Shown here piece after piece: positions 47,049 through 58,095 of a stretch of 64,000 bases of DNA (its first letter is position 1; the number at the start of each line of letters is the position of its first letter). A program made the translations under genes and the position numbers. The DNA is from Lyophyllum atratum. Taxonomy: Eukaryota; Basidiomycota; Agaricomycetes; Agaricales; Lyophyllaceae. The DNA is taken from the NCBI GenBank assembly GCA_014905825.1, contig JACGCN010000012.1, positions 992,001 to 1,056,000 on the forward strand, in the 5' to 3' direction. The notes beneath the pieces are model-generated. The model was not told the origin of the DNA. It worked only from the letters and a program-made list of their open reading frames with translations, and made no database searches.

Positions 47049-47509
47049 TCGGAAGCTGTTCGTCGTTAACCACGTTGTACATGAGACAAATTTGTTTGTA
47101 AGTTGATACCTGAAGAAATTCGTGATGCCAATCAGCTGAGCAAACTCGTGGTGCACGGACTGGAATCGAATGTATTTACTTGTGCCATCACTGAGGCCAT
47201 TGCTGGTAGTACGTATTCGGTCGATCAGGAACAGTGACTTCATCCATGTGGCATTCATTTAACGGTCTAGCAATGGTAGAAAAGTGAAGTCACCGACGAG
47301 GTCCCCAACAGGAACAACAATTGCGTTACCTGACATACTTACCATGTTAGACTTTCAGGCAACCACTCGTGTTTCTGAGGTCATTAGATTAGACAAGCCT
47401 TGTCGATCGGAAATGAAGACCTTGTATTAAAAGCCGCGTCACTCGCGATCGTGGATGGTCTTTTATTATCTTCGACGGTATGGCATGATAGCATCAACGG
47501 AAGCGAACT

Positions 47510-47891
47510 TTACAGGGTCTGGTGAGAGTTGATCTCATCTTCTACTTGCAACGGTTTGAGAAAATTTGCGTAAGATGAGTCCTTTTCAACCATGAGGACC
47601 TCCCGATTTTGTAAAGGGCAGACAACTCCGTCCCACGCTGTATCAGCATTCCAGGGTCGAAAAACTGCGTCGCTGTCACAAACTTTATTTCTCGTGGCTG
47701 CATGTATCTCTTCCTTCGCCTCCGGATTCCTCACGTGGATATAAACGTCCCTGGCCGAGTCTGAATCTGTTAAGGCGGGAGTGTATTTCCATGTTTAAGA
47801 CCCGCGGATGGAACAAACCTTGTGTGGGGATTTTGAAGGGTTTAATCCGTCCAGAAACCGAGATCAGATCCCATGTCTTCAATCGTCGCAC
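47510..47891 (-). CDS. Two-exon coding-like fragment, unknown
   Basis: Two minus-strand frames join cleanly through a GT-AG intron of about 54 bp near 47750-47805 (FKIPTQ to DSDSARDVYIHVRN), giving a hydrophilic stretch with AWDGVVCPLQNREVLMVEKD and an end at EDEINSHQTL (stop 47510-47512). No ATG opens the first piece (its first codon is GTG), so it may be the 3' part of a gene whose start I cannot find or a decayed one. TAWDGVVCPLQNREVLMVEK faintly recalls the F-box-like family's AWGQFNLVGRVRPCDGFVSL block, but this is too weak to claim. Confidence 0.35.
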
Positions 47892-48064
47892 TTAGGCGAT
47901 GCAATCGCGTTCGGCTCCTAAAGGAAAGAGGAACCCGAAGTCCAAACCATTCAGAGCTCTTGGACGGCTTGACGACATCTCCTGTAAACCCACGGCTGTG
48001 TTTGGCGCCTCTTAACATCCTTTAAAGAAAGCACCTCCTCCTCCCTCCATGACGCATATTAACC

Positions 48065-49981
48065 ATGGCTGCCTCTCTCGATACCATCCCAAGCGACGTC
48101 CTCCAACACATTGCATATCTACTGGCTACAGCATCACCCACTGAGCCACCGCGACACCTCGTTCATCTTCTGTTGGCGAACTCGACAATGCATCGTACCC
48201 TCAACATGCGGGCATGCCCACACCTCTACGCAAAGATCTTTCGAGCCACATTCGACTTCGACCTCCTCCTTCATGCTCGGTTGACAGATTCCGTACTCGC
48301 TGTCGAGCTGCATCGCAGGTATCGCCTTCTGTGGCGCACGCGGCGAAAGGGTCACTCCTCCGACCCTACAGCGGAAGAGATGTGGGCGGCAATACGGATG
48401 GTCCTTGAGAACGCAGGTCGGAACCACGCGCTGCTCATCGCAGCTGGCTTTCCAACCTTCATCATGAACTACGCGTTACACCGCCTTCCACACGCAGCAG
48501 CAGTCACCGCAGACATAACATCGTCATCTGACCTTTGTGCCACTAGGACCATGGTGATATGGTTGCTCTGCCTTACACTGACTCACCGTGGGTCCATTCG
48601 TTGATCCCCTTTCTGACAGGCTCTTATGTCATTCTCCAGAGGATATTGTCGACATGCTTGAGGCAAGCCGAAGTGAACTAAGCAAGTTATTACGCTTCCC
48701 TACTACATCTCCGGTTGGACTCAATTCTATCGCGTTTAAAGATGTCTCTGACATTCAGACCTAGAGCTCTACGAGCAATTCTCTGCCTTGTTCCGCACAT
48801 ACAGCTCTTCATGAAGCTGCGAAAACGCTATCCAAGGGTTTGGTCTACAACTCTGACCCAACTCACATTGCCCTCCTCGAACGAGCAACACCAATCATAA
48901 TACTCACTTTCGCCCTCAACGAAGCCGTACCCATCACGATTCCAGCTCATATCCCCGACACACGTGCCATTGCCATTGCCAACCAACGTTCAGGACCTAC
49001 GGCGGAAGACTTCCGTGCCATCCTTGAGAACCGAACACCCCTTTTCGCGGAAATTCGACGTGATCAGACTTCTAGCGCGAACCACGCTACGCGAGACGAA
49101 GGCCCAGACCACCATGCCATTTATAAGGCCAGGCTTCTCCCATGGTTGCATTCCAGCTATCTCGGTCCTTCATTAAGAGCTGGGCATGTTTGCATACCAG
49201 GATCTCTTGCCGGGCTCTGGCAGGGTAGTTTCATGGTAAGTTCTGTCAGCTACCATGAGCGCCAATTACGCGCCGGCTAACCCAGTGATCCCTCCAGATT
49301 TCGGGCGAGCCGCAGCTCCCCGACCCATCGCCACCGATTCTGGGAGATTTCAAATGCCTGAAACCAATGCAATGCGCCATCACAGAGTACCTGTGCTTCA
49401 GTCCTCACCTCCCATTACCATCAGAGTACCCTGTCGATCAGCTGGAAGCTGCGGTACGTGCCTTCATTCGGGGGATGACCGTCCCAATGATAAGGTTTGC
49501 TTTTGGTCTGCTAGGTGAAGTCTCCGGAATTTGGATATGAGAAGTATGGTCCGGGTCCAATTGGCGGGAGCAATGCACAGCGAGGTTTGAATGAGGCGTT
49601 GGACACCGTTATCCTGGGAAAGGTGAGTGGAATGACAGCTGTCTTGTTCCCCAGAATCGCTGATTCCAACAGACTCTCCATGACCACGAGCAAGCTTGGA
49701 ACGGATTCAGGTTCGCAGGCCGAGTGCGCTCTGACGGCTTTATCGTCATGTATAGGGAACCGGTTTGTTCGGACTATATAATGTGTTAGCTGCTGCTTAA
49801 CACTATCTTATTATAGAAAAGCCATGCCGACAGGATGGGGCTGGGGACTTGGATCTTTGAAGGTCACCTGCGATATAATGCCGCCTTTGTCGGCCAGTGG
49901 CGACAAAGTATACCGACTGCATCCTGCAATTTACAGGGCATTTTCAGCCTTCGTAAGACAGATGCGACTTGGCATGAATGA
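48065..49981 (+). CDS. F-box-like protein, family member 3
   Basis: Start at 48065 (MAASLDTIPSDVLQHIAYLL) after a short leader. Blocks shared with members 1 and 2: PPRHLVHLLLANSTMHRTL, PHLYAKIFRATFDFDLL, LAVELHRRYRLLWRTRRKG. After introns near 48588-48641 and 48750-48771: EDFRAILENRTPLFAEIRRD, LPWLHSSYLGPSLRAGHVCI, SLAGLWQGSFM. Then ISGEPQLPDPSPPILGDFKC, GYEKYGPGPIGGSNAQRGL, LDTVILGK at a donor, WNGFRFAGRVRSDGFIVMY, and last exon LGTWIFEGHLRYNAAFVGQW, ending LRKTDATWHE (TGA 49979-49981). Opposite strand to the other two members and separated from them by eEF1B, so more than simple tandem duplication shaped the locus. Confidence 0.75.
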
Positions 49982-50533
49982 TAACCCTGCGCGGCGTTTC
50001 GTGATAGAGAAGGATGTTCTTGTTTTGGGCTTTACATACATAGGAATTTTATTCAGATGTCATCAATAGGGCGATAATAATCAGCATTGATACTACATGT
50101 CCAGGACCCCGAGGCGGTCGGTTTGACAGTCATGCGAACTTATGTGAAAAGATGCGGAGATGAACCTCGGCATGTTTTGTATGTGCTCTTCGATTGAGGC
50201 TGCGGCCGTGTAAGTGCGGCGACCTCACTCAAATCGCGTGCTTCCATAGAATCGCCAAGACGGCGGTGGTGCTCGCTATCGTCTCTCGGTCATTGTGCAA
50301 ATGTGGCGGGTAATCAAGGCACGACAGGGACTAGGATTGCCATGTGCCTCTCCGTTCTACGGTCCCTCGGAGAAGCGTCAATAGAATAGATCGTCGAAAG
50401 TCCTAATCCTCTCGTACTGGATACATATATCGCAGCTAAGCAGAACGATCAATCATGAAACTTGTCCAATTTGTACCTGCAGCACATGCCGCTCACCAAG
50501 GGCTCTAGTGTCGAGGGAATAGAACCACGCTAC

Positions 50534-50645
50534 CTGTCACGAAGACGTCGAAGTCCGTACGATATGTACGAGGATACCCGAGTCCTTGTACACCAACAGA
50601 GCGCTGGAACACATGTTTGGCGATTTCGCTGAGGGTGTCAAAATT
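50534..50645 (-). pseudogene. Single-exon relic of the F-box-like family
   Basis: A minus-strand stretch reads FDTLSEIAKHVFQRSVGVQG and then GYPRTYRTDFDVFVTG, ending in a GT donor exactly where the intact members have VQDIIITGE, LDVIITGK and LDTVILGK. No matching upstream exons and no downstream exon with the GRVR-DG block could be found, so this appears to be the remains of a fourth member. Confidence 0.45.
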
Positions 50646-50936
50646 CCTCGGTCTTCAGCTGAGAGAAGGCCGCCTCGCGTATTTTACTAGATGTTGGGTG
50701 GCGACCACACTGTCCACACCTGCTGACTCGAGAGAAGCGAAGTCAAGTCTGCCTCAAAAAATGATGCCAGCGGATCTGAACAAGGATAATTCATAAGATA
50801 CCGGACTACAACAAGAGATGAGAAATACGCATGTAATTACGGGATACTGTGCAACACATCGTCCACCTTTTGTCCGCGACGTTGGATACAACTCCATCCG
50901 TGCTTAAGCGGTGGCATTGAGGCTTGAGCTAAGCTC

Positions 50937-52001
50937 TCAATCTAAGCGACGCATGGCCTCGTTGTTCCGAACGTCAGTCGCGAACTTACTTGTCATACCC
51001 TCCTTCCAATTTGGGGCCTCGAAAGAGGAAGTATGACACCAAGGCTTGAGCGATAGCTCCTTCCCGATGACTCGTGCGAAAAATTCAGACCAGCCGTTGC
51101 GGGGGAATGCGACACAGGTGGATTCGATCAGGAGAGGGTGGAGCAGATTCGCTCGTCTGGGAAGGAACTCAATGGTAAGACATAGAAATAGTATCTGGAA
51201 GGGCGCCTTACATGCCAATATTATCTGTGACAGGAGGTCAGATATAAGCTACCCAGATCGCCGCTCGTACGAATGCGACCTACCGATAATGGTTGCCAAC
51301 TGGAGAATCTGTCCAATCATAGTAATGTTGCCGCTGAGCAGCTATTGAATAGAGGTAAAATGGTGATAACGAGACACGCACCCCTTTACGAAAATATCCT
51401 GGTGTCGTATGATGGCATCACACACGCTATCGGCTTGGTCTTCCACACCGCCCAGTTGCAAAATTAGATCGCGAGCCACAATTGCACCTTTGAACTCAAA
51501 TGAAAGCTTCGTGCTCGCAAGGAATTTGTCGGCGGTGCCTATGTCATGCAATAGACACGCCAGATAGTACGTCTAATCAGGCAGGTGAGTCCACTTCGGG
51601 GTTGAAGGATGAAGGCAAAACCTCAAGGTCATATGACCACTTCGGAAAGTGGGTCTTTACGAGAGCCACACCTTCAAAAATAACGGGTGAGATGATATGC
51701 TTTAGATACACTCAGACTCACCATAGATATACACACGATGGGAATGGTTGTACGTGTTCACATGAAGCTCCTTCTACTCCACAAGATCAGGTCTGCTGTC
51801 ATTGGGCGCTTCGCAGACGCTCACCCCCGTAAATGCCTTGACTGCTCGAATGACGGCAGAATTCGGGAGCGGAAAGTCTGTGACTCTGACATCGTCTTGC
51901 TTGGGATGATCACCGCTCGCAGTCGGGTGACCATCAAACAGGACATCAGGATCTCTGGGTACGGGGGTAAAGCCGTAGAAAGTGACATTATGATCTGCCA
52001 T
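50937..52001 (-). CDS. Cyanamide hydratase-like HD-domain enzyme
   Basis: Hydrates cyanamide to urea in characterised fungal and yeast homologues (Myrothecium Cah, yeast DDI2/3), a zinc or iron HD-domain reaction in the cytosol. Start at 52001 (MADHNVTFYGFTPVPRDPD). Exons then give FPLPNSAVIRAVKAF; YNHSHRVYIYG (first metal His, about 51720-51755); HFPKWSYDLE; TYYLACLLHDIGTADKF (the HD pair); VCDAIIRHQDIF (further His); NITMIGQILQLATII; DNIGI (Asp) and RANLLHPLLIE, PRNGWSEFFARVIGKELSLK, PWCHTSSFEAPNW. Stop 50937-50939 after EAMRRLD. Six introns; the one after SYDLE (about 51552-51600) has a weak GTTTTG donor, but it alone restores the family's Glu-Thr-Tyr-Tyr/Phe-Leu block. All predicted metal ligands are present. 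Confidence 0.9.
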
Positions 52002-52409
52002 AGTAGGATTGTGGGATCAACGAAGGGAATGAATAGAGAAGGCTCCTCACCTTGAAGTTATTATAAGAAGTCTCGGGTCGCAGGTGACCATTAGTAACGT
52101 TCGCGGCAGAGCGATTGGTCAGACGTGAGACTCTACGGCTGCACCGCTACGAGCTATGTTTTTCTCTTATGCTTCCAAGTTCCAACAGCCATGATTGATT
52201 TTTGACGGGCGTGGCAAGTTGGATGATGGGCGGCGGCTGGAGGCCTATGCGTTGCCACAACTATGTTTGGTTTTATTGTGCCATCAAACAGAACTAGGGC
52301 ATTTGTTGTCCCCACCTTTCTCCAGCCCAGCAACGCCCCCTGCAACGTTTTCCTATAACCACCTCCGTCGTCGTCGACAGTAAACAACTCGTCCATTCTT
52401 TCTTTCGAT
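52002..52409. other. Divergent promoter region
   Basis: About 400 bp between the starts of the cyanamide hydratase-like gene (minus) and the GPI-protein gene (plus). Both promoters should lie here. No clear motif stands out. Confidence 0.4.
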
Positions 52410-53331
52410 ATGTTGAAGTCGTTTGCAATCATCTCACTTGTCACTACTGCGGCTCTGGCCCAGTCTGTATGTCGAATTCCTACATTGAAAGGTTATTCTT
52501 GAGCTGATCGATTCTTGGATATAGTCCAGCATACCTACTGGAATTAGTGATAGCTGCTCCAAATTCCTCACCGCCCTCAACACCGACGCAAGTCTTACCA
52601 CTTGCCTCTCATCATTGTCCACCTCTACTGCCGCCTATCAGCCGGGTAGTGATGCTACGAAAAATCCTTCAACGGCAAAAGTCAGCTCCACCCTGAGCAA
52701 CCTCTGCTCATCTTCGGTAGCTGCAAAATGCCCTGAAAGCCTTCTCCGTGGAAAAATCACAGATTTCTACTCGGCTTGCTCCGTCGAGCTGACGTCCAAC
52801 CCCAATAAAGATGTCATCGAGAAGTACGACATTCTCTACACCCTCTCGCCGCTCACCACCGCTGCCTGCTCCAAAGACGATAGCGGGAACTATTGTGCAA
52901 CCCAGGCGAAGCTCCCCGCGGGCACCACCAACGCCGGTATCCAGCAGGTCCTTACCAACTCCGACTCCTCCCCCAACACCGACACTTATAGCACCTACAA
53001 CATCCCCTTCTTCTTCCTCCAATCCTCCCTTCCATCAGCCGACCTTTGCAACGTCTGCACGCGTAACATCATGACGGCCTACATGGACTTCGAAGCCAAG
53101 GTCCCTTACGCACCCGGCCTCGGCAAGAGCATTCTGCTCGCGAAGCAGCCCGCCCTCTACCAGGGTATCCAGAACACCTGCGGCCAAACTTTCCTCAGCG
53201 GTGCTGGCGTTCAGGCGGCGGGTGGCCTTTCTGGCGGCCATCTTCCCAGCGGCGCTGTTCAAACCGTAGCCGGCCAAGGTTTCATCGTTGCAAGCATGGG
53301 TGTTCTTGCATTCATTGCGTCGTTTTTCTAA
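52410..53331 (+). CDS. Secreted GPI-anchored protein (DUF7729-like)
   Basis: The ATG at 52410 opens a signal peptide (MLKSFAIISLVTTAALAQS). A 58-bp intron (about 52467-52524) then joins to SSIPTGISDSCSKFLTALNT. A Cys-patterned ectodomain follows (LTTCLSSLST, LSNLCSSSVAAKCPESLL, CSVELTSNPNKDV, AACSKDDSGNYC, ADLCNVCTRNIMTAYMDFEA, NTCGQTFL). The C-terminus has a Gly/Ser-rich stretch and a hydrophobic tail (GFIVASMGVLAFIASFF) with the form of a GPI-attachment signal. Stop 53329-53331. This architecture matches fungal secreted proteins annotated DUF7729, which sit at the plasma membrane or wall; function not known. The gene is well formed, with strong codon bias toward C at third positions, which suggests good expression. 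Confidence 0.85.
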
Positions 53332-53707
53332 TGGGATCTTTGGGTGTTATCGGGCGCTCTAGTTACTTACCTTCTCCCTCTGCGTTGCTCTCGTTCATTC
53401 TTTGCGGTAAATTAACCCATTATACCCGCTTGACTTTAAAGAGGTATTTTATTACAAGTGCCTTCTGCTATGGGTACCGGGTGGCGGATTGATTCCCCAC
53501 GTAGGAAAGTCAAGACTCCCACCCGTTGAACGTGGGTAGTATGTAGACACCATGGTCAGGGCTCTATAGATCGTGTCCTTCTAGCTTTGTAATATTCAAC
53601 TGCTTTTTTTAGCCCCTTCATGTGCCAGTTCCGTCAGTGTGAGCGCCGAGTACCAGGTATGTGTTTCCACAACTTCCAAATTGGCGTTTTCGCACGATCG
53701 TGGCTGT
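53332..53707. other. 3' flank of the GPI-protein gene
   Basis: Noncoding-looking; expected to hold the 3' UTR. Nothing else identified. Confidence 0.4.
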
Positions 53708-53865
53708 AACTGGTGGCAATGCACCCCGTAGCCATGGTTTGTGGATCCAATCGGCCAGAAAAAGAATTTAATAGCTGTTAACTGGTGGCAATGCACCTCG
53801 TAGCCTCTTCTCTCCAAACACGGTTTGTGGATCCAATCGGCCAGAAAAAGAATTTAACAGCTGTG
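53708..53865. repeat. Imperfect 72/86-bp tandem repeat
   Basis: The two units begin AACTGGTGGCAATGCACC and end with GAATTTAATAGCTG or GAATTTAACAGCTG. Both contain TTTGTGGATCCAATCGGCC. The second unit carries about 15 extra bases around TCTTCTCTCCAAACA. No terminal inverted repeats or coding content were seen. Confidence 0.9.
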
Positions 53866-56666
53866 TTCATTATGTATGCCTCCTTGCTGCCCGCGGGAGC
53901 ACGCGTTCCAGTTTTCGGTTGCGGGGCTCACATACGTCTACCCAAAAGTAGGCAAAACGCATGAATATACTAGGAAGCCCGCTGGAGTAAGTCCGACGAC
54001 ACGGGCCCGAGGGGTAAGTACTACGATGTGCTTTTACTGCATTTTTGACGATGCCCTAGGCCTAGGCTCAGTCTTCGCATCTGCAGAGATCATCCACACC
54101 GCGTATAACAAGTAGCTTTTTGGACTTGATTGAAAAGTTGAGGTTGAGAAGCACTTGGTAGCGAATGGGGCGCTTCATCTGTGGCCCTCTGCCCTGACGT
54201 ATTTGCTAGTGACTCACCGATGACCAGTGACGATCCTCGTCATTATAGCCTCAAAACAAGCGATTGGATTTGATTAGTACCTCTCGACAGCCTTCCACAC
54301 CATTTTTTGATCCCATCCTTGAGGATCTTTCTGGAGATTCGTTTCAGCTCGTCGCTGGTATTCTACCTATTTATGCGATGATCGATGGTGGATCGTCTGA
54401 CGATTTTTGATAGGATAAGATCGCCTGCCGATACACACCTCCACCCGAGTATTATCTGCCTCATGCCGATGTTGAAAAGCGTGGATCTTCTCTTTTCTGG
54501 GTAATTTCGACGGAGACACAGCCAGGAAGCGTACGACCTTCTTTCGGGGTGCTTAACGAGTATGGAACCTTGAAGGGAGCTCGCATGTCGGCTGGGCATT
54601 CAGCGCGTCCAATAATCCGTCCTTGATACGTGTGCTCGTTCGCAGGACCTGGACGATGCGCTGATTACACTCCTTCAGTTTCACCCCATCTTCGATGACA
54701 TATATGACTCGTTCCATTTTAGAGCTCTATTTTACCCTTTTCTGCTTCGGGAAGTAGCCACATCCGATGGCGCGCCACGCGGGACGTCGAAACACGCGTA
54801 CCCGTATTCCCGTCGTGACTCAAGGCTCATGGGATGAATATCCCGGCTTAGTTCATATTGATCTATCTGCAGGGCTGGTGACTTTAAGTATCCCTCTTTG
54901 GAGTCGCTGTGGCGCTTACTTAAAACGTACAATTGAGCGCTGATTGCACTAGGATCACTACGGTTGATAGGCGCCCACCCGCGACCGAGGCAAGTACACA
55001 AATAGTAGTAGTTGTGATCTCTGACATGGGATGACTCGGAGCAGCTGGTTCATCATATTCAGGGTACGAAAACATTCGTTCTCGATGGTATCGCAAGGCT
55101 CTTATCGAAACCATATCAGCGGAGACATGCTTGTTAGAAGAAATTCGGCTATTTCGTTCGTGATCTAAATCTCCAGCGCTAGTCGACACGTCTTCGAATA
55201 CTCCTCGAGGCCCACAAACGACCGAGTCACTTCACGGCATCCAAGTTGGAGCCCGGACGTTATGACGCGCATTATGCATCGCGAGCTGAGCGAATCAATA
55301 GTCTCCTTGCGAATGATTGATACTGCGGTGCTCGCATAGTCATCGCGATGTTCAGCCATAGAGTATATATTCACCTCACCATCGAGAGCTTATTATCGGC
55401 AGAAAGTAATGGTATCGTCGTTGCACGTCATGAGACACAATTTAAAGAATAATCTGAGCATATAAGTTAAATTAGCGAGCGGAAGGCGACATTATGAACG
55501 AAATAATGAGCGAGATCGAGAGCAGCAGAATGTTGGAGTAGGCTAGTATAGAGATGTATGGTGATGTAAACAAGTGTAGAGGAGGGGTATTATGTGTGCT
55601 TGGGGTGAGTACATTGGCGTCCGAGACATAACATTGAGAGTAATACACGAAGGTGTCATGGAGATACAATGCGAATTCATGAGGATACAGTGACAGACGA
55701 GATACAACATCCGCAACCAATGCGGAGTATGTGGGCACATAAGTTAATCGGGGGCATAAGTTGGCCGGGGGGTGGTATGGATGATGGTGTGGCGTGCACG
55801 GTGATACCTAATAGGGACAGCGTCGACGACGAGATGCTGCAAGCATAAGATGAGGCAAGAGCTTAATCATAAAATAAGCATCCTCACCACTTCACTTTCC
55901 CTCTCGTCTACAGGACGGGCAACGGCGGCCTCTAACGTTATCGTTGGGCTGTTTCATAATCGGGTTTGGGCAATGAGAGGGATATGGCCACCCTGGACAG
56001 TTTTGCACCGGGTCATAGAAGCATTGAGAGCACGAAGCGCAGGTGCATTTCTGAACCAGACACATCGTTCAGTCAGAGGTATAGGATCCATATTGAAACT
56101 CACCGAATTTTAAAGACTTGAATTGACGCTCGAAGGACAGGGAGGCCTAGGAATATGGTCAATCGCGTCAGGTGAGCGCTCTAATGGAAGCGGCGTGACG
56201 ATGAAATTCAAGTTCCTATAGGGATTTCCGGGAGATACAGACTCGGTGGACTAAATCTGGTGCCCCAAAGTAGTCCGGTCCCTGGGCGTCGGTGTACTCG
56301 TATGGAGGTCCAAGTATAGGTAAAATATGATAAACAGACCGCTGAGTTGCAAACAGTTGATTTGCGACCAAGAGACTTCAGCCTGAGCTACACCATGGTA
56401 GCTGGATAGTCGTAACTCCTGCATGGCGAGCAGACAGGAAATAGTATCCGTTCGGGTTGTGAATAGCATTGGGTGGCGGAACACACCACCGTGTCAGGGC
56501 TTGTCAGGGTCGGACTCGGGAGTCCAAATTTTGTAACCCCTACCGATCTCATTACATAATCGTAGGTCCATCACTTATGTTCGGATTACGATCGATATCA
56601 TCAAGGGACCTGTTCTGAACGCCCACTGAGTCCTGAACGTTGAACGTTGAACATTCAGCTTCTTGG
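53866..56666. other. Gene-poor interval with orphan exon-like pieces
   Basis: On the plus strand at about 54275-54410 (PFFDPILEDLSGDSFQLVAG), 54425-54625 (YTPPPEYYLPHADVEKRGSS, LFWVISTETQPGSVRPSFGV) and 54645-54835 (LITLLQFHPIFDDIYDSFHF, RALFYPFLLREVATSDGAP) the frames read like exons of one protein. The first two are in the same phase, with TGA-TAG between them. A minus-strand piece at 55165-55374 (SRCIMRVITSGLQLGCREVT) also looks coding. I could not name or complete a gene. The rest, to 56666, shows nothing. Confidence 0.3.
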
Positions 56667-58095
56667 ATGGAAGGCAAAGCTCAACTCTGCCCTATCCCAC
56701 AGGGTGTTGTTGCTTACATTACGGGGACGAACGCTGAAACGAGACTCTATGCGCTCTGGAAGAATGGTGAGATGATTGTTATTCAAGCCCCTTCCCTTGT
56801 CGGTCCACACCCGGAAGCGGTCCCAGACGCTGAGTATGATGAATTTGACAAAGTGTTTCTCTATGGACTTGAAGAACTGGTAAGATTATTGATCTTTTCC
56901 TCTTTCGATAGCTAATAGCAAGCTAGCAAACAGTGATCCATACAATTGAGTTTGGCAAAACGAATTGGGGATACCTATCTCGTCGTAAAGGTGGAGGCTA
57001 CGAAATCATGCAGAAGCGAAGGAGTCTACGTAAACTCACCTGCCGTACATGGGAGCGTCTCATTTCTCGCAAAGAGATCTCGTTCACCAGGTTTTGGCAA
57101 ATCGATATATGGAACGGCTACTGGAAAGGCCAAGAGATAGGTAGGAGCTACATCTTCTTGCTCTTATTGTGTCCTCAGCCTCAACCTTAGACGTATTCAT
57201 GGCCTACAACGACCGCAGTATGTATTCTCTCGATCGGGAGATGTGGGGTTATTTGGCATTGCAAGGTCTCAACCTCACATATCAAGCCCTCGGTCATGTC
57301 GTCGATGACGACGGCACCGTCGTGGGCCTTGCATACGAGGCTCATGCAGGAAGGGTGTTGCAATATCGTGACAGGTCCCTTGTCTATGATGCACTTGCTA
57401 GAGTGGAGCAGCGTGGTCTGATTTACTGCGGGGCTCAAGGACCTCAGAACTTCACCATCATGAATGGGAAAGTTCGACTAACAAATTTGGCCAGTATCTG
57501 GCACGTGCCTGATGAGGAGCTCCGCAGAAAAAAGGGACTGGACCGCCATTGGAATTCGCTTGAAACGTTGTTTCCTATGCTCAAATTGCAGCAGGATATG
57601 CCACCACAGCCAGTCGTTCAGCGGTCGATGGCTCAGAATCTCCTACTGCTATCACGTGTCTCCCCAGAGCGGCCTATCTTTATTAGATTTACGCTCGACC
57701 CATTCAATGACAGCGATCGCGCGAAGAACAACAGCGAATTTGTGTCTAGGCTTCGGCGAACTGCCCCTTCTCGAAAGCGCCTTACACCCTCGGGGAAGGT
57801 AATAGCTTCGTCACGGGATGCCGTTGTTGCCTGGGCTGCAGTTCCGGATTGCACTGAAGATTGGGGACGCAATGCTGTTCGTAGGGGAGCTCAGGGGTCC
57901 CGGGCACACCGCGGAAAACATATCTCCAGCCCACTGTTGACGTTAATGAGCGACAGCGAGTCCAACGAGTCATCCATCGACTATGACGCAGCCTCGACGC
58001 CGGACAGCTCTCCTAGGAGGCGTCTCGCAATCGGTTTTATCAGAGACTCTGATACTGATAGTACATACGACACGGAAACCATTGCAAGTACGTAG
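56667..58095 (+). CDS. Unrecognised protein with faint kinase-like C-lobe
   Basis: The ATG at 56667 (MEGKAQLCPIPQGVVAYITG) is the first in frame; upstream codons would need TTG. Exon 1 ends KVFLYGLEEL with donor GTAAGA. The second exon (about 56927-57140) is open in two frames. The frame that fits the downstream splice phase reads QTVIHTIEFGKTNWGYLSRR, while the other reads LAKRIGDTYLVVKVEATKSC, which looks more conserved, so a frameshift or other splicing is possible. The last exon is long: MYSLDREMWGYLALQGLNLT, ALARVEQRGLIYCGAQGPQN, FTIMNGKVRLTNLASIWHV, then LDRHWNSLETLFPML and a basic, Ser-rich acidic tail ending TYDTETIAST (TAG 58093-58095). The block GLIYCGAQGPQNFTIMNGKV resembles the catalytic-loop/beta-strand layout of kinase-like folds but lacks the catalytic Asp, so it would be a pseudokinase at most. 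That is a guess. Confidence 0.6.

Noticed and set aside
46914..47258. Minus-strand frame across the 3' end of eEF1B
   Set aside because: It overlaps confident coding sequence and introns of eEF1B; an antisense shadow.
51552..51573. A 22-nt intron in the cyanamide hydratase-like gene (GTGGAC to ATTAG)
   Set aside because: The 49-bp intron starting GTTTTG reproduces the conserved Glu-Thr-Tyr block; the short one would leave about nine non-family residues.
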